A stretch of 64,000 nucleotides of DNA from Lachnospiraceae bacterium (lineage in GTDB: Bacteria; Bacillota; Clostridia; Lachnospirales; Lachnospiraceae), in contig CAAGMZ010000026.1 of the NCBI GenBank assembly GCA_900771195.1, positions 1 through 64,000 on the forward strand. Direction: 5' to 3'. Position 1 is the first letter of the stretch; the number at the start of each line of letters is the position of its first letter. A model generated the notes under the pieces. It was not told the origin of the DNA, searched no databases, and worked only from the letters and a program-made list of their open reading frames with translations. The translations under genes and the position numbers were made by a program. Below, piece by piece: positions 41,517-52,713 of the stretch.

Positions 41517-43055
41517 GTGGAGGAAAGCAACGCGATTCAACTCAAAAACATTACCAAAAAATTTGGTAAGGTTGTGGCCAATGACAAAGTGTGTCTTGAA
41601 CTAAGAAAAGGCGAAATTCTTTCTATCCTTGGAGAGAACGGAAGCGGTAAGACGACGCTTATGAATATGCTGTCAGGAATTTATTTTCCGGACGAAGGAC
41701 AGATTTTTGTAAACGGTAAAGAAGTAACCATAAGCTCCCCGAAGGATTCTTTTGATCTCGGAATAGGCATGATACATCAGCATTTTAAGCTTGTTGATGT
41801 GCTCACTGCTGCAGATAACATTATTCTCGGACTTCCCGGCAAAAACAGGCTGAACATGGACGAGGCAATCAAAAAGATAGATGAGATTACCTCTAAATAC
41901 GGTTTTGAACTTGATCCCAGACAGAAAATATATGAGATGTCTGTGTCCCAGAAGCAGACAGTTGAGATAGTGAAGGTGCTTTATCGCGGTGCCAATATCT
42001 TAATTCTTGATGAACCTACTGCGGTTCTTACACCTCAGGAGACAGAAAGACTTTTTGACGTGCTTCGGAATATGCGTAAGGACGGACATGCGATAATCAT
42101 TATAACTCATAAGCTTCATGAGGTTATGGAGATTTCCGACCGCGTGGCCATTCTGCGAAAAGGGCAGTACATTGGTACTGTTGAAACTGATAAGACTACA
42201 ACAGCGCAGCTTACCGAGATGATGGTGGGCAAAAAGGTTGAGCTCAACATAGACAGACCGGAACCAAAGGACCTTAATGAGAGGCTTTCGGTTGAAGGAC
42301 TTACGTGCATCAACAAGGAAGGTCAGAAGACGGTAGATAATGTATCATTTAAGGCTTACAGCGGTGAAATACTCGGAATTGCCGGAATAGCAGGAAGCGG
42401 GCAGAAGGAGCTTCTTGAAGCGATTTCAGGACTTACGCCCAAGGCATCGGGGAAGATTATATATACGCCCAAGACAAGGGAGCCCATTGACATCACCGAA
42501 ACAAAACCAAGTGAGATAGCCGATATGGGCGTGAGGCTTTCTTTTGTGCCTGAGGACAGGCTTGGAATGGGACTTGTAGGTTCCATGGGAATGACCGGAA
42601 ACATGATGCTCAGAAGCTACAATAAGACCAAAGGCTTTTTTGTAAGTCGTAAGAAACCGAAGGAGCTGGCGGAAAGAATCATTCAGGATCTTGATGTTGT
42701 GACCCCGGGTGTGTCGACACCTGTCAGCAGGCTTTCAGGCGGAAATGTGCAGAAGGTTCTTGTAGGACGTGAGATAGCATCAAGACCAAGAGTACTTATG
42801 GCGGCGTATGCGGTCCGCGGACTTGACATAAACTCATCCTACACCATATACAGACTTCTCAATGAGCAGAAGGAGCGGGGTGCAGCAGTTATATATGTAG
42901 GTGAGGACCTTGACGTGCTCGTTGAGTTATGTGACAGGATACTTGTTCTTTGTGGCGGCAAGGTCAGCGGCATAGTTGACGGAAGAAAGACTACAAAGGA
43001 AGAGATAGGGCTTCTCATGACAACATTGGGAAAGGAGGACACGGACAATGAGTGA
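41517..43055 (+). CDS. nucleoside ABC transporter ATPase (double domain)
   Basis: I place the start at GTG 41517, eight bases after GGAGG; ATG 41487 is possible but has no site. The 512-residue protein carries two ABC modules as in RbsA/NupA-type importers. Module one has GENGSGKTTLMNML, MSVSQKQTVEIVKVL (signature variant) and ILILDEPTAVLTP. Module two has GIAGSGQKELLEAISG (degenerate Walker A), LSGGNVQKVLVGRE and a modified Walker B AYAVRGLDI. This asymmetry is normal for the family. It powers the two permeases encoded next; overlaps the first by eight bases. Confidence 0.93.
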   Translation: MEESNAIQLKNITKKFGKVVANDKVCLELRKGEILSILGENGSGKTTLMNMLSGIYFPDEGQIFVNGKEVTISSPKDSFDLGIGMIHQHFKLVDVLTAADNIILGLPGKNRLNMDEAIKKIDEITSKYGFELDPRQKIYEMSVSQKQTVEIVKVLYRGANILILDEPTAVLTPQETERLFDVLRNMRKDGHAIIIITHKLHEVMEISDRVAILRKGQYIGTVETDKTTTAQLTEMMVGKKVELNIDRPEPKDLNERLSVEGLTCINKEGQKTVDNVSFKAYSGEILGIAGIAGSGQKELLEAISGLTPKASGKIIYTPKTREPIDITETKPSEIADMGVRLSFVPEDRLGMGLVGSMGMTGNMMLRSYNKTKGFFVSRKKPKELAERIIQDLDVVTPGVSTPVSRLSGGNVQKVLVGREIASRPRVLMAAYAVRGLDINSSYTIYRLLNEQKERGAAVIYVGEDLDVLVELCDRILVLCGGKVSGIVDGRKTTKEEIGLLMTTLGKEDTDNE

Positions 43056-44157
43056 TGAAAAGATTCAGAAAAAACAAAGGGAACCACTCATGCATATTGT
43101 AAAACGTGACGCTGTTCCTCTGGGAAAATCAATACTAATCAGACTTGCGGCTATTTTGCTCTCTCTTATTGTATGCGCAGTGGTAATAATTTTAATCACC
43201 AGGTACAATCCCATTGAAGTGTATAAGGCGATTGTAAAAGGCGCGGTTGGTACGCCGAGACGTGTATGGGCGACAATGAAGGAGACTTTTACACTGCTTC
43301 TTGTGGCGCTTGCACTTGTTCCGGCGTTTAAGATGAAATTCTGGAATATAGGAGCCGAGGGCCAGATGCTTGTGGGCGCTGTTGCGACGGCTACCATAAT
43401 GATATATTTCGGGGACAAGCTTCCCGGCTGGCTTCTCATAATATGTATGGTTTCCGCAAGCCTTGTGGCCGGAATCATATGGGGCATAATACCGGCAGTG
43501 TTCAAAGCACGCTGGAATACCAACGAAACGCTTTTTACACTGATGCTCAACTATGTGGCACTGCAGATAGTGAATCTCTGCATAACTTACTGGGAAAATC
43601 CGGCAGGTTCCAACAAAGTGGGGACAATCAATGCGGCCACTCAGAGCGGCTGGCTTTCCGAGACCTTCGGAACATACGGATGGCATATAATAGTTGCCGT
43701 TGCGGTAATGGTTTTGATGTTCATTTACATGAAATATAGCAAACAGGGCTATGAGATTGCGGTTGTAGGCGAAAGCGAAAACACGGCAAAATATGCCGGC
43801 ATCAATGTCCGCAAGGTAATCATCAGGACCATGGCAATTTCCGGAGCCATTGCAGCGCTGGCAGGATTTCTTACCGTAAGCGGCGCGGACCACACAATCA
43901 AGGCCGAGACGGCAGGAGGACGCGGCTTTACCGCAATCATAGTCGCATGGCTTGCGCACCTCAATCCTTTTATGATGCTTATAATATCATTTTTCCTTAC
44001 TTTCTTAAGCAAGGGTTCAGCGGAGATAGCAACCAAGTTCAACCTGAATGAGAGCTTTGCGGATGTAATAACGGGAATCATACTTTTCTTCATACTTGGC
44101 TGCGAATTTTTCATCAATTATCAGGTTAAGTTCAGAAAGAAAGGAGAAAAGGCATGA
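43048..44157 (+). CDS. nucleoside ABC transporter permease 1
   Basis: A 369-residue BPD_transp_2-type permease. After a polar, charged N-terminus, the membrane core has AIVKGAVGTPRRVWATMKET, FWNIGAEGQMLVGAV, NETLFTLMLNYVALQI and AISGAIAALAGFLTVSG followed by GRGFTAIIVAWLAHLNP, as in YufP/NupP. Together with the next protein it forms the channel. Overlaps of eight bases upstream and four bases downstream show tight operon structure. Confidence 0.93.
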   Translation: MSDEKIQKKQREPLMHIVKRDAVPLGKSILIRLAAILLSLIVCAVVIILITRYNPIEVYKAIVKGAVGTPRRVWATMKETFTLLLVALALVPAFKMKFWNIGAEGQMLVGAVATATIMIYFGDKLPGWLLIICMVSASLVAGIIWGIIPAVFKARWNTNETLFTLMLNYVALQIVNLCITYWENPAGSNKVGTINAATQSGWLSETFGTYGWHIIVAVAVMVLMFIYMKYSKQGYEIAVVGESENTAKYAGINVRKVIIRTMAISGAIAALAGFLTVSGADHTIKAETAGGRGFTAIIVAWLAHLNPFMMLIISFFLTFLSKGSAEIATKFNLNESFADVITGIILFFILGCEFFINYQVKFRKKGEKA

Positions 44158-45134
44158 GTTATGTATTGATGTTTTTGCAGAAAGCAATAAACCAGGCATT
44201 GATAATGCTTTTTGGTGCAGACGGTGAGATACTTACGGAGAAGTCCGGAAATCTTAACCTGGGAGTCCCCGGAATTATGTATATGGGCGGTATCGGTGGT
44301 CTCATGGGAGCATTTCTTTATGAGAGCAAAGCGGCACACCCCAATGCCATTGCAGGACTTCTTATATCTCTTGCCTGTTCATTAGTGTGTTCGGGGCTTG
44401 CAGCATTGCTTTACAGCTTTCTTACCATATCACTCCGTGCCAACCAGAATGTAACGGGACTTGCGCTTACAACATTTGGCATGGGCTTCGGTAACTTTTT
44501 CGGAGGTTCCCTTTCAAAGCTTGCCGGCGGTGTGGGACAAATTTCGGTTCCAATCACATCAGGCGCTTATCAGGCAGCAATTCCGGGGCTTAAGGATATA
44601 CCGGTTTTGGGAGACCTGTTTTTCAAAAGAGGATGGATGTTCTATCTGGCGCTTATAATTACTTTTGTTCTGGCGTATTTTCTTAAGAAGACAAGAAAAG
44701 GTCTTAACCTCCGTGCGGTCGGTGAGAATCCGGCAACTGCGGACGCTGCAGGCATAAATGTTGAAAAATATAAATATATATCAACGGTCATCGGCGGCAT
44801 GATCAGCGGTCTTGGCGGTCTGTATTTTATAATGGATTTCTCAGGCGGCACATGGACCAACAACGGCCTCGGAGAAAACGGATGGCTCGCTGTTGCACTC
44901 GTTATTTTCGCAATGTGGAAGCCTCTCAATGCAATCTGGGGCTCGGTGGTATTCGGTGGTTTGTGCATACTTTTCCTGTACATCGGCGGACTTAATCCGC
45001 ACACAACGCAGATAATAAAGATGCTTCCATACCTGATTACGATTATCGTGCTTGTGGTCACCAGCCTTCGTAAAAAGCGTGAACAACAGCCTCCGGCTCA
45101 CCTGGGACTGCCATATTTCAGAGAAGAGCGATAA
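44154..45134 (+). CDS. nucleoside ABC transporter permease 2
   Basis: A 326-residue paralogous permease: PLILGADGEILTEKSG-like (MLFGADGEILTEKSGNLNLG), GIMYMGGIGGLMGAF, RANQNVTGLALTTFGMGFG, LRAVGENPATADAAGI and WLAVALVIFAMWKPLNAIWG. It matches YufQ/NupQ. The ATGA overlap with permease 1 and the 14-base gap to xpt place all in one unit. Confidence 0.93.
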   Translation: MSYVLMFLQKAINQALIMLFGADGEILTEKSGNLNLGVPGIMYMGGIGGLMGAFLYESKAAHPNAIAGLLISLACSLVCSGLAALLYSFLTISLRANQNVTGLALTTFGMGFGNFFGGSLSKLAGGVGQISVPITSGAYQAAIPGLKDIPVLGDLFFKRGWMFYLALIITFVLAYFLKKTRKGLNLRAVGENPATADAAGINVEKYKYISTVIGGMISGLGGLYFIMDFSGGTWTNNGLGENGWLAVALVIFAMWKPLNAIWGSVVFGGLCILFLYIGGLNPHTTQIIKMLPYLITIIVLVVTSLRKKREQQPPAHLGLPYFREER

Positions 45135-45148
45135 GGAGATAACGGTTC

Positions 45149-45730
45149 ATGAAAATTTTAGAAGAGAGAATACAGAAGGACGGAGTCGTTAAAAAGGGAA
45201 ATGTGCTTAAGGTCGACAGTTTTCTTAATCACCAGATGGATGTGAAGCTGTTCAGACAGATGGCTGAGGAATGGAAAAGGCTTTTTGCCGACAGACCGAT
45301 TAACAAAATACTTACAATTGAAGCATCAGGCATAGGCATTGCGTGTATAGTTGCCGAATTGTTTGAGGTACCGGTTGTTTTTGCCAAAAAATCCCAGAGC
45401 ATAAATCTCGACGGAGAAATGTACTCTGCCCAAATAGAGTCCTTTACGCATAAAAAGACATATGATGTGATTGTCAGCAAAAAGTTTCTCGGGCGGGAAG
45501 ACCATGTGCTTGTGATAGATGATTTTCTTGCCAACGGATGTGCCATAAACGGACTTCTTGAGATAATTGATGAGGCAGGGGCAACTGTTGAGGGTGTCGG
45601 AATAGCCATTGAAAAAGGATTTCAGCAGGGCGGAAAGCTGATTCGCGAAAGAGGCGTAAGGCTTGAATCTCTGGCAATAGTTGAAAGTATGAACGATGAG
45701 ACGGGAGAAATAAAGTTCAGGGAGCAGTAA
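45149..45730 (+). CDS. xpt: xanthine phosphoribosyltransferase
   Basis: A 193-residue type I phosphoribosyltransferase. ILTIEASGIGIACIVAE and VLVIDDFLANGCAINGLLEI (PRPP loop with the acidic pair) together with NHQMDVKLFRQMAEEW and GIAIEKGFQQGG are diagnostic of Xpt rather than Apt or Hpt. It salvages xanthine to XMP with PRPP in the cytoplasm. Position directly after the nucleoside transporter permeases suggests the imported purine is routed to salvage. RBS AAGGAG precedes ATG 45149. Confidence 0.96.
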   Translation: MKILEERIQKDGVVKKGNVLKVDSFLNHQMDVKLFRQMAEEWKRLFADRPINKILTIEASGIGIACIVAELFEVPVVFAKKSQSINLDGEMYSAQIESFTHKKTYDVIVSKKFLGREDHVLVIDDFLANGCAINGLLEIIDEAGATVEGVGIAIEKGFQQGGKLIRERGVRLESLAIVESMNDETGEIKFREQ

Positions 45731-45739
45731 CATAATGCA

Positions 45740-45864
45740 GGGCCGGAAAGTATTTTGGCGTCGGGTCTGTGGCAGTCGGTACTTAGCGAGCGTATTTTGC
45801 TCGCTTTGTACCGTTACTGACACAGTGAGCGGGAGCGCCCGACCGCAAAAATACTTTCCGGCCC
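45740..45864. repeat. 125-bp long imperfect palindrome
   Basis: A 17-base perfect outer stem (GGGCCGGAAAGTATTTT and its complement at 45848-45864) encloses further paired segments: TCGGG/CCCGA, CTGTG-CAGT/ACTG-CACAG, GGTAC/GTACC, and AGCGAGC/GCTCGCT around a GTATTTT loop. One arm has an extra TGAGCGGGAGCG. It fills the space between the stop of xpt and the stop of the convergent tex gene and could terminate both; the size suggests a miniature mobile or REP-like element. Confidence 0.8.
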
Positions 45865-45865
45865 T

Positions 45866-48013
<2,148 letters not shown>

Positions 48014-48190
48014 TTTGATATGTCCTTTCTGATAATGATTAATTACAGTATACTGTATTTTGTGGTAAAATGCACCAAAAATAATGCACCGAAATATTGA
48101 AAAAAGGATTAGAAGTGTGGTATTATATATGTAATTATAATTGTTGAGAAGATCGTGTACATAGGGTAACATTATTGGTGAGGTGAATAC

Positions 48191-50797
48191 ATGAAGAAAA
48201 ATGGTAAAAAACAGATTGATTTAGGGCAGCTTAAGTTTTGGAAAAAGACAGGCTCAGGCAAAAAGTCAGCCCCCAAAACGATTGAAGCTGCTTCCGAAAA
48301 ACTGAACGAAGCGACTGCCGATAATGTGGTTGTTAGTGATGCGGCTACCGATAATGCGGTTGCTAATAATGTTGCTGTTAATAATACTGCTGACAGTAAT
48401 GCTGCTGTTAAGAAGACCGTTGAGAAGAGAGCTGAGAAGAAGGCTGAGAAGAAAGCGGCCGGCAGGGAGAAAGCCGATAAGGTGAAAGTCGACAAGGTGA
48501 AAGTCGATAAGGTGAAAGTCGACAAGAAAACTCCTGATAAAAAGGCAGCTGAGAAGAAGAAAGCCGACAGGAAGACAGCAGAGAAAAAACCTGCAGCGAA
48601 GAAACCCGCTGTCAGGAATCATACCGGAAAGTCAATAAAAGAGGCAGTTGTCAAATTTTTTGGAAAGTTGAAGAAGCTGTTCAATAATCCGAATAAAAAG
48701 GCTAATGCCAAACCGAAAAAGGTATCTGCCAGAAGAGTGAAGAGAAATGGCAAGATTTTCTATTCCCTTATTGTCGGATTCCTGATACCGGTATGTATGA
48801 TTGTGTTACTCGGTGTTGTTTCTTATACCGTAGCGTCCAAGAACATAACAAAGCAGTATGAGAATTCGATAACAAGCAGCCTTGAGACTGTCAGTGAATA
48901 TGTTTCTCTTCTTTTTAAGAATGTAGAGAATAAGGCAACGGAAATTGTAACCAATGAGAGCGTATCCAAATACTATGACAAATACGCTTCTTCGCAGGAT
49001 TCGGAAGCCATGCAGTATTCCAGGGATACCAATAAGGTGCTGATTTCCGCTAAGGGAACCTGTGACTATATCTACAGCTTCAATATTTTTTCTGCTAAGG
49101 GCGGAAATCTGACCTCCACATCAGGAAAGCTGGGAGCGGAAGTTTACGAGGAATTTCTTGCAAGCGGTGAGGCTCAGAATATTACAAGAGGAAAGGGAGC
49201 ATGGACCGGATACCACAACTATCTTGACGGAAAGACCGGAACCAACAACAGTAACTATGCACTTTCCTACACGAGAATGCTTGCAATGGGTGACGGATAT
49301 CTTACTCTGGATATCCAGACCGCGTCCATTACAGACGTACTTGCAAAATTGAACATGGGAGACGGTTCGATTGTCGGAATAGTTGCAGGTGACGGCAGAG
49401 AGATACTGTGTGCAGAGGAAGGCGTTCTTTCCAACCTTGGTGACGGTGACTCTGTTTTCTGGGAAAAGGAGTATTTCGAAAACATAAGGTCTGCCGAAGA
49501 CATAGGAAGCGGGTATATTAAGTTTAACGGAGATAAATATCTCTTCTCACATATTCCTGTGGGAAGCACCGGAATAATGATATGCGCATTGGTGCCCAAG
49601 GCAACCATTATGTCTGCCGCAGCAACGATTCGTAACATAACAATTATTATTGTTCTCGTGGCAAGCGCTCTTGCACTTGTTGTCGGAGCAATGCTCGCAA
49701 GAGGAATAAGTAAGGAAGTAACATCACTTACGAATTCAATGAAAAAGGTTGCAGAAGGTGACCTTACAGTCAAGTTCCTGTCGAAGAGAAATGACGAATT
49801 CGGACTTCTGGCTGACGGCATGACCCAGATGCTCTCCAGTATCAGGGAACTCTTTGGCACGGTTCATTCATTTAGCGGCAAGGTTAATAATTCGTCTGAG
49901 GGCGTACTTACAACCACCGAGCAGATGAACGATTCCATGGGACAGGTTAACCGTGCGATGGAAGAGGTTGCAAAGGGAGTAATGCAGCAGGCGTGCGATG
50001 CTGAAGTCGGATTAAATAAAGTTTCGGCATTCTCTGACAAGCTTAATGAAATATATGACGGAACAAAGGAAATAGAGAAGAATTCAGAGCTTGCAATGAA
50101 TTCGGTCAGCGATGGCGAGCATAAGATAGCAGAGCTTAATGACAAGACCAAGATAACAGGGGAGATGACCAGAGAACTTGCCAACAATATTAAAGAGGTT
50201 GAGATTTGCTCGAAGGATATCGGAAGCATCATTGAGACTATCCAGGAGATAGCGGAGCAGACCAACCTGCTGTCATTGAATGCTTCAATCGAGGCTGCCA
50301 GAGCCGGTCAGGCAGGCCGCGGATTTGCCGTGGTTGCGGAAGAAATCCGAAAGCTTGCTGATCAGTCCAAAAAAGCAGGTGTAAGAATTCAGCAAATCAT
50401 CGACAATATTAAGCACACTACCATAATGACAGCTGAATGTGCTAAGAACACCGAATCTTACATAAACCAGCAGACAGAGTCAATAGACAGCACTGTTTCC
50501 GTATTCCAGCAGATATCCGGAAATGTGCAGGATATGGTTAAGTCACTCCAGAAGATGATAGAAAGCATGTCGGAAATGATGGTTGATAAGGATGATGTGC
50601 TTGTGGCCATCAGAAGCATTGCTGCTGTATCACAGCAGGCATCTGCAGCCTCAGAGGAAGTAATGGCAACGGTTACCAATCAGCTGGAAGACGCTGAGCA
50701 TCTTACATCTGAGGCGGAGGAACTTCGAAATGGAGTTGAACAGCTGAATGATGCAATGAAAAGATTTGTTGTTGAAGAAAAATGTCCCGGGGAATAA
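48191..50797 (+). CDS. methyl-accepting chemotaxis protein with Lys/Ala-rich N-terminal tail
   Basis: An 868-residue chemoreceptor, RBS GAGGTG before ATG 48191. Residues 1 to about 188 form an exceptional cytoplasmic extension: an Ala/Asn/Val stretch (40-75), then a highly basic Lys/Ala tract with three KVKVD pentapeptides (97-111, from 15-base DNA repeats) and AEKK/DKK repeats, like eukaryotic H1 or bacterial Lys-rich tails. TM1 is about 189-213. An extracellular Cache-like sensor follows to about residue 475, then TM2 and HAMP (SKEVTSLTNSMKKVAEGDLTV). The signalling domain shows the hairpin tip IAEQTNLLSLNASIEAARAG and GRGFAVVAEEIRKLADQS. No che genes are nearby. Ligand unknown. Confidence 0.93.
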   Translation: MKKNGKKQIDLGQLKFWKKTGSGKKSAPKTIEAASEKLNEATADNVVVSDAATDNAVANNVAVNNTADSNAAVKKTVEKRAEKKAEKKAAGREKADKVKVDKVKVDKVKVDKKTPDKKAAEKKKADRKTAEKKPAAKKPAVRNHTGKSIKEAVVKFFGKLKKLFNNPNKKANAKPKKVSARRVKRNGKIFYSLIVGFLIPVCMIVLLGVVSYTVASKNITKQYENSITSSLETVSEYVSLLFKNVENKATEIVTNESVSKYYDKYASSQDSEAMQYSRDTNKVLISAKGTCDYIYSFNIFSAKGGNLTSTSGKLGAEVYEEFLASGEAQNITRGKGAWTGYHNYLDGKTGTNNSNYALSYTRMLAMGDGYLTLDIQTASITDVLAKLNMGDGSIVGIVAGDGREILCAEEGVLSNLGDGDSVFWEKEYFENIRSAEDIGSGYIKFNGDKYLFSHIPVGSTGIMICALVPKATIMSAAATIRNITIIIVLVASALALVVGAMLARGISKEVTSLTNSMKKVAEGDLTVKFLSKRNDEFGLLADGMTQMLSSIRELFGTVHSFSGKVNNSSEGVLTTTEQMNDSMGQVNRAMEEVAKGVMQQACDAEVGLNKVSAFSDKLNEIYDGTKEIEKNSELAMNSVSDGEHKIAELNDKTKITGEMTRELANNIKEVEICSKDIGSIIETIQEIAEQTNLLSLNASIEAARAGQAGRGFAVVAEEIRKLADQSKKAGVRIQQIIDNIKHTTIMTAECAKNTESYINQQTESIDSTVSVFQQISGNVQDMVKSLQKMIESMSEMMVDKDDVLVAIRSIAAVSQQASAASEEVMATVTNQLEDAEHLTSEAEELRNGVEQLNDAMKRFVVEEKCPGE

Positions 50798-50809
50798 TCC
50801 CCCGGGACA
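50783..50809. terminator. bidirectional hairpin between receptor and mecA
   Basis: TGTCCCGGGG (50783-50792) pairs with CCCCGGGACA (50800-50809) around seven bases; the stop codon of the receptor lies in the loop. It sits between convergent genes; no long U-run. Confidence 0.7.
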
Positions 50810-50816
50810 ATGATAA

Positions 50817-51590
50817 TCAATAATTTGCCAGAATTTGTACGGCGTTATCACGGGCAATTGTGCGGCTGTGTTCAAAAAGATAGGACATGGTTGCATAATT
50901 GCTCTTTTCTTTGGTGCCGTATTCGGAAAGAACATTGCAGACTTTGAGGAAATCTTCGTTGGACAGGCTGTCATTGCATACAGACAGAAGATATTTTCCG
51001 TTTTCACATTTAAAGAGTCTGCTCGTTCCGGTATAATAACCTGAAATGCTTGATGCGGCTTCTGAGGCCTCATGCCACTCCGAAAAAGAATAAAACTTCG
51101 TAGTAACGGACCGCTCCGACTCAGTTACCGTCCCGTCTGACACCTCAGCAGCATTCAGGGTGTCCTTCATAGGTATGAAATTGTCGGAACCGGAATCCTT
51201 GTGTGAATCCGAAGCATCCGTGCATTGGTCGAGAAGAGCGTCTAAATCCATTACATCGTCATCGTCTTCGTCATCACATTCATCATCATAATCCTCATCT
51301 GCAGCCGGTGCAAATTGGGAAAATCTTGTATCAAGCTCCTCGGGGTCCTCAACCTTGGTGATGATGAGTACAAGGCAGTCCGAAGATACAGGAATGGCCT
51401 CTATCATCAGTGGTATGTCATCGGCTTCAAATCCAAACTGATGGGAAGCCTGCTCAATCATATCATGAAAAAGAAGCTTAGCCTTTTCGGTTCCGTAGGC
51501 AAGCTCGCTTAACTTAATTTCTCTTGAAACAAGGTCGGAATGGTTGAGAGTACAGCGAATCTGAGTGTCGCTTATTTTTTCTATTTTCAT
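50817..51590 (-). CDS. mecA: MecA-type adaptor protein for ClpC
   Basis: The start is ATG 51590 (MKIEKISDTQIRCTL), the typical MecA opening; the longer frame to 51722 is non-coding upstream DNA. The 257-residue protein has an N-terminal substrate-binding domain (SREIKLSELAYGTEKAKLLF, FEADDIPLMIEAIPVSSDCLVLIITK), a long acidic and Ser-rich linker (DEDYDDECDDEDDDD), and a C-terminal ClpC-binding domain (FYSFSEWHEASEAA; GKYLLSVCNDSLSNEDF; LFEHSRTIARDNAVQIL). MecA delivers proteins to ClpCP for degradation. The linker is unusually acidic. A promoter with TATACT lies inside a CAGTATTAGTATACTG dyad upstream (about 51637-51652). Confidence 0.9.
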   Translation of the reverse strand: MKIEKISDTQIRCTLNHSDLVSREIKLSELAYGTEKAKLLFHDMIEQASHQFGFEADDIPLMIEAIPVSSDCLVLIITKVEDPEELDTRFSQFAPAADEDYDDECDDEDDDDVMDLDALLDQCTDASDSHKDSGSDNFIPMKDTLNAAEVSDGTVTESERSVTTKFYSFSEWHEASEAASSISGYYTGTSRLFKCENGKYLLSVCNDSLSNEDFLKVCNVLSEYGTKEKSNYATMSYLFEHSRTIARDNAVQILANY

Positions 51591-51702
51591 ATAATCACAT
51601 CCCATCTTAAAATCTTCATCACAGCTTCTGATATTTACAGTATTAGTATACTGCAAATGTTTTACTAATGTAAATATTGAGAATTGATATTTGAAAGGAA
51701 AA

Positions 51703-51975
51703 TTATGTCGTCTTTTCTTCAATTACATGAATTTCCAGATAGTCAAAATCAATGTTTTCAATAAAATTATCCTGATAAAATCTGACTTTATCAAACTGCT
51801 TAAAATCTCGGACATTTGATTCGAGCCAGATAGGAACGCCTATGTTGAACTTGTAACAGCATTCCTCAAGAGCGGAGAATATCATTTTGGTCCGGGTACG
51901 GTCATCATCGTATTTTATGACACAGTCAGTAACCAGATGATTATCTTTGAATATCTTGCACCACATTCTGAACAT
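51703..51975 (-). CDS. small conserved-looking hypothetical protein
   Basis: A 90-residue soluble protein starting at ATG 51975 after GTGAGG on the minus strand. Composition is balanced (aromatic and charged, three Cys), with alternating strand/helix pattern: WCKIFKDNHLVTDCVIKYDD, KMIFSALEECCYKFNIGVPIW, FYQDNFIENIDFDYLEIHVIE. Codon use is normal for the genome and the start site is credible, so I judge it real. I do not know its function. It is upstream of mecA on the same strand but with a promoter-bearing gap, so not clearly co-transcribed. Confidence 0.65.
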   Translation of the reverse strand: MFRMWCKIFKDNHLVTDCVIKYDDDRTRTKMIFSALEECCYKFNIGVPIWLESNVRDFKQFDKVRFYQDNFIENIDFDYLEIHVIEEKTT

Positions 51976-52136
51976 AGGCTGACCTCACGGGATTTTTTAC
52001 AATGATACCACATGCCTGAAATTTTGAGAAGTCCCTAATTTTATGTGTATATAATACAATAGTACATTATTTTTCTTGTTTTTTTGGCAGACCGGTATCA
52101 TAATATAGTTTAATAACGCTTCGGGAGGAAATATTT

Positions 52137-52649
52137 ATGGAAGGACCCTGTCGCAGGGAAAAAATAATTGAGCTACTCAGAAAAAGCGGCGAGCCGGTTT
52201 CGGGTTCAGCTCTTGCGGATGCTCTTGGCGTAAGCCGCCAGGTAGTAGTGCAGGATATTGCGCTTCTTCGGGCGGTTGATAAAAACATAATCTCAACCAA
52301 TAAGGGATACATGTTTTTTGCCCCGGATTCAGGGAAAAGCACAAGGGTTTTCTGCGTGCGTCATGATGATGACGGGATAGAAGATGAACTTAACACGATT
52401 GTCGATAACGGCGGACATGCGCTGGATGTGATTGTAGAGCACGATGTTTACGGCACAATAACCGCAGATTTGAGAATCAGGACAAGACATGACGTTAAGG
52501 ACTTTATAAAAAAATTAAAGGGCAACCAGTCGAGACCCTTGAGCACTGTGACCGGGGGAATTCATTATCATACGGTAGAGGCTGATACAAAAGAGCAGCT
52601 TGACAATATAGAAAAAGAGTTGTCTGAAAAAGGATACTTGATTTCATGA
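52137..52649 (+). CDS. niaR: NiaR-type niacin-responsive transcriptional repressor
   Basis: A 170-residue regulator, RBS GGGAGG before ATG 52137. Residues 1-60 are an HTH_11 winged helix (REKIIELLRKSGEPVSGSAL, LGVSRQVVVQDIALLRA, ISTNKGYMF). Residues about 75-170 are a 3H domain with its three conserved histidines in VRHDDDGIEDEL, VEHDVYG and GGIHYHTVEA, a metal/niacin-binding module. NiaR (YrxA) represses NAD biosynthesis and niacin-uptake genes. The next gene, behind a tandem repeat operator, is the likely target. Confidence 0.9.
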   Translation: MEGPCRREKIIELLRKSGEPVSGSALADALGVSRQVVVQDIALLRAVDKNIISTNKGYMFFAPDSGKSTRVFCVRHDDDGIEDELNTIVDNGGHALDVIVEHDVYGTITADLRIRTRHDVKDFIKKLKGNQSRPLSTVTGGIHYHTVEADTKEQLDNIEKELSEKGYLIS

Positions 52650-52675
52650 GACTTAGGTGTTACACTGTGATTGAC

Positions 52676-52697
52676 TGACAAGACAGTTGACAAGACA
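52676..52697 (+). promoter_or_regulatory. tandem operator TGACAAGACA x2 (probable NiaR site)
   Basis: Two exact copies of TGACAAGACA start at 52676 and 52688, a 12-base period, ending a few bases before the ribosome-binding site of the EIIC/PfoR-like gene. Position directly downstream of niaR and in front of a membrane transporter makes NiaR binding the simplest reading. The same repeat is not present before niaR itself. Confidence 0.55.
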
Positions 52698-52713
52698 ATG
52701 AATGGAGAATGAA

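Noticed and set aside
48014..48172. Extended N-terminus of Tex
   Set aside because: The added residues are hydrophobic low-complexity sequence from promoter DNA; TTG 48013 gives the usual length and has a ribosome-binding site.
48485..48530. CRISPR-like short repeats
   Set aside because: The 15-base repeats are in frame and encode KVKVD units in the chemoreceptor tail; no spacer-repeat array exists in the window.
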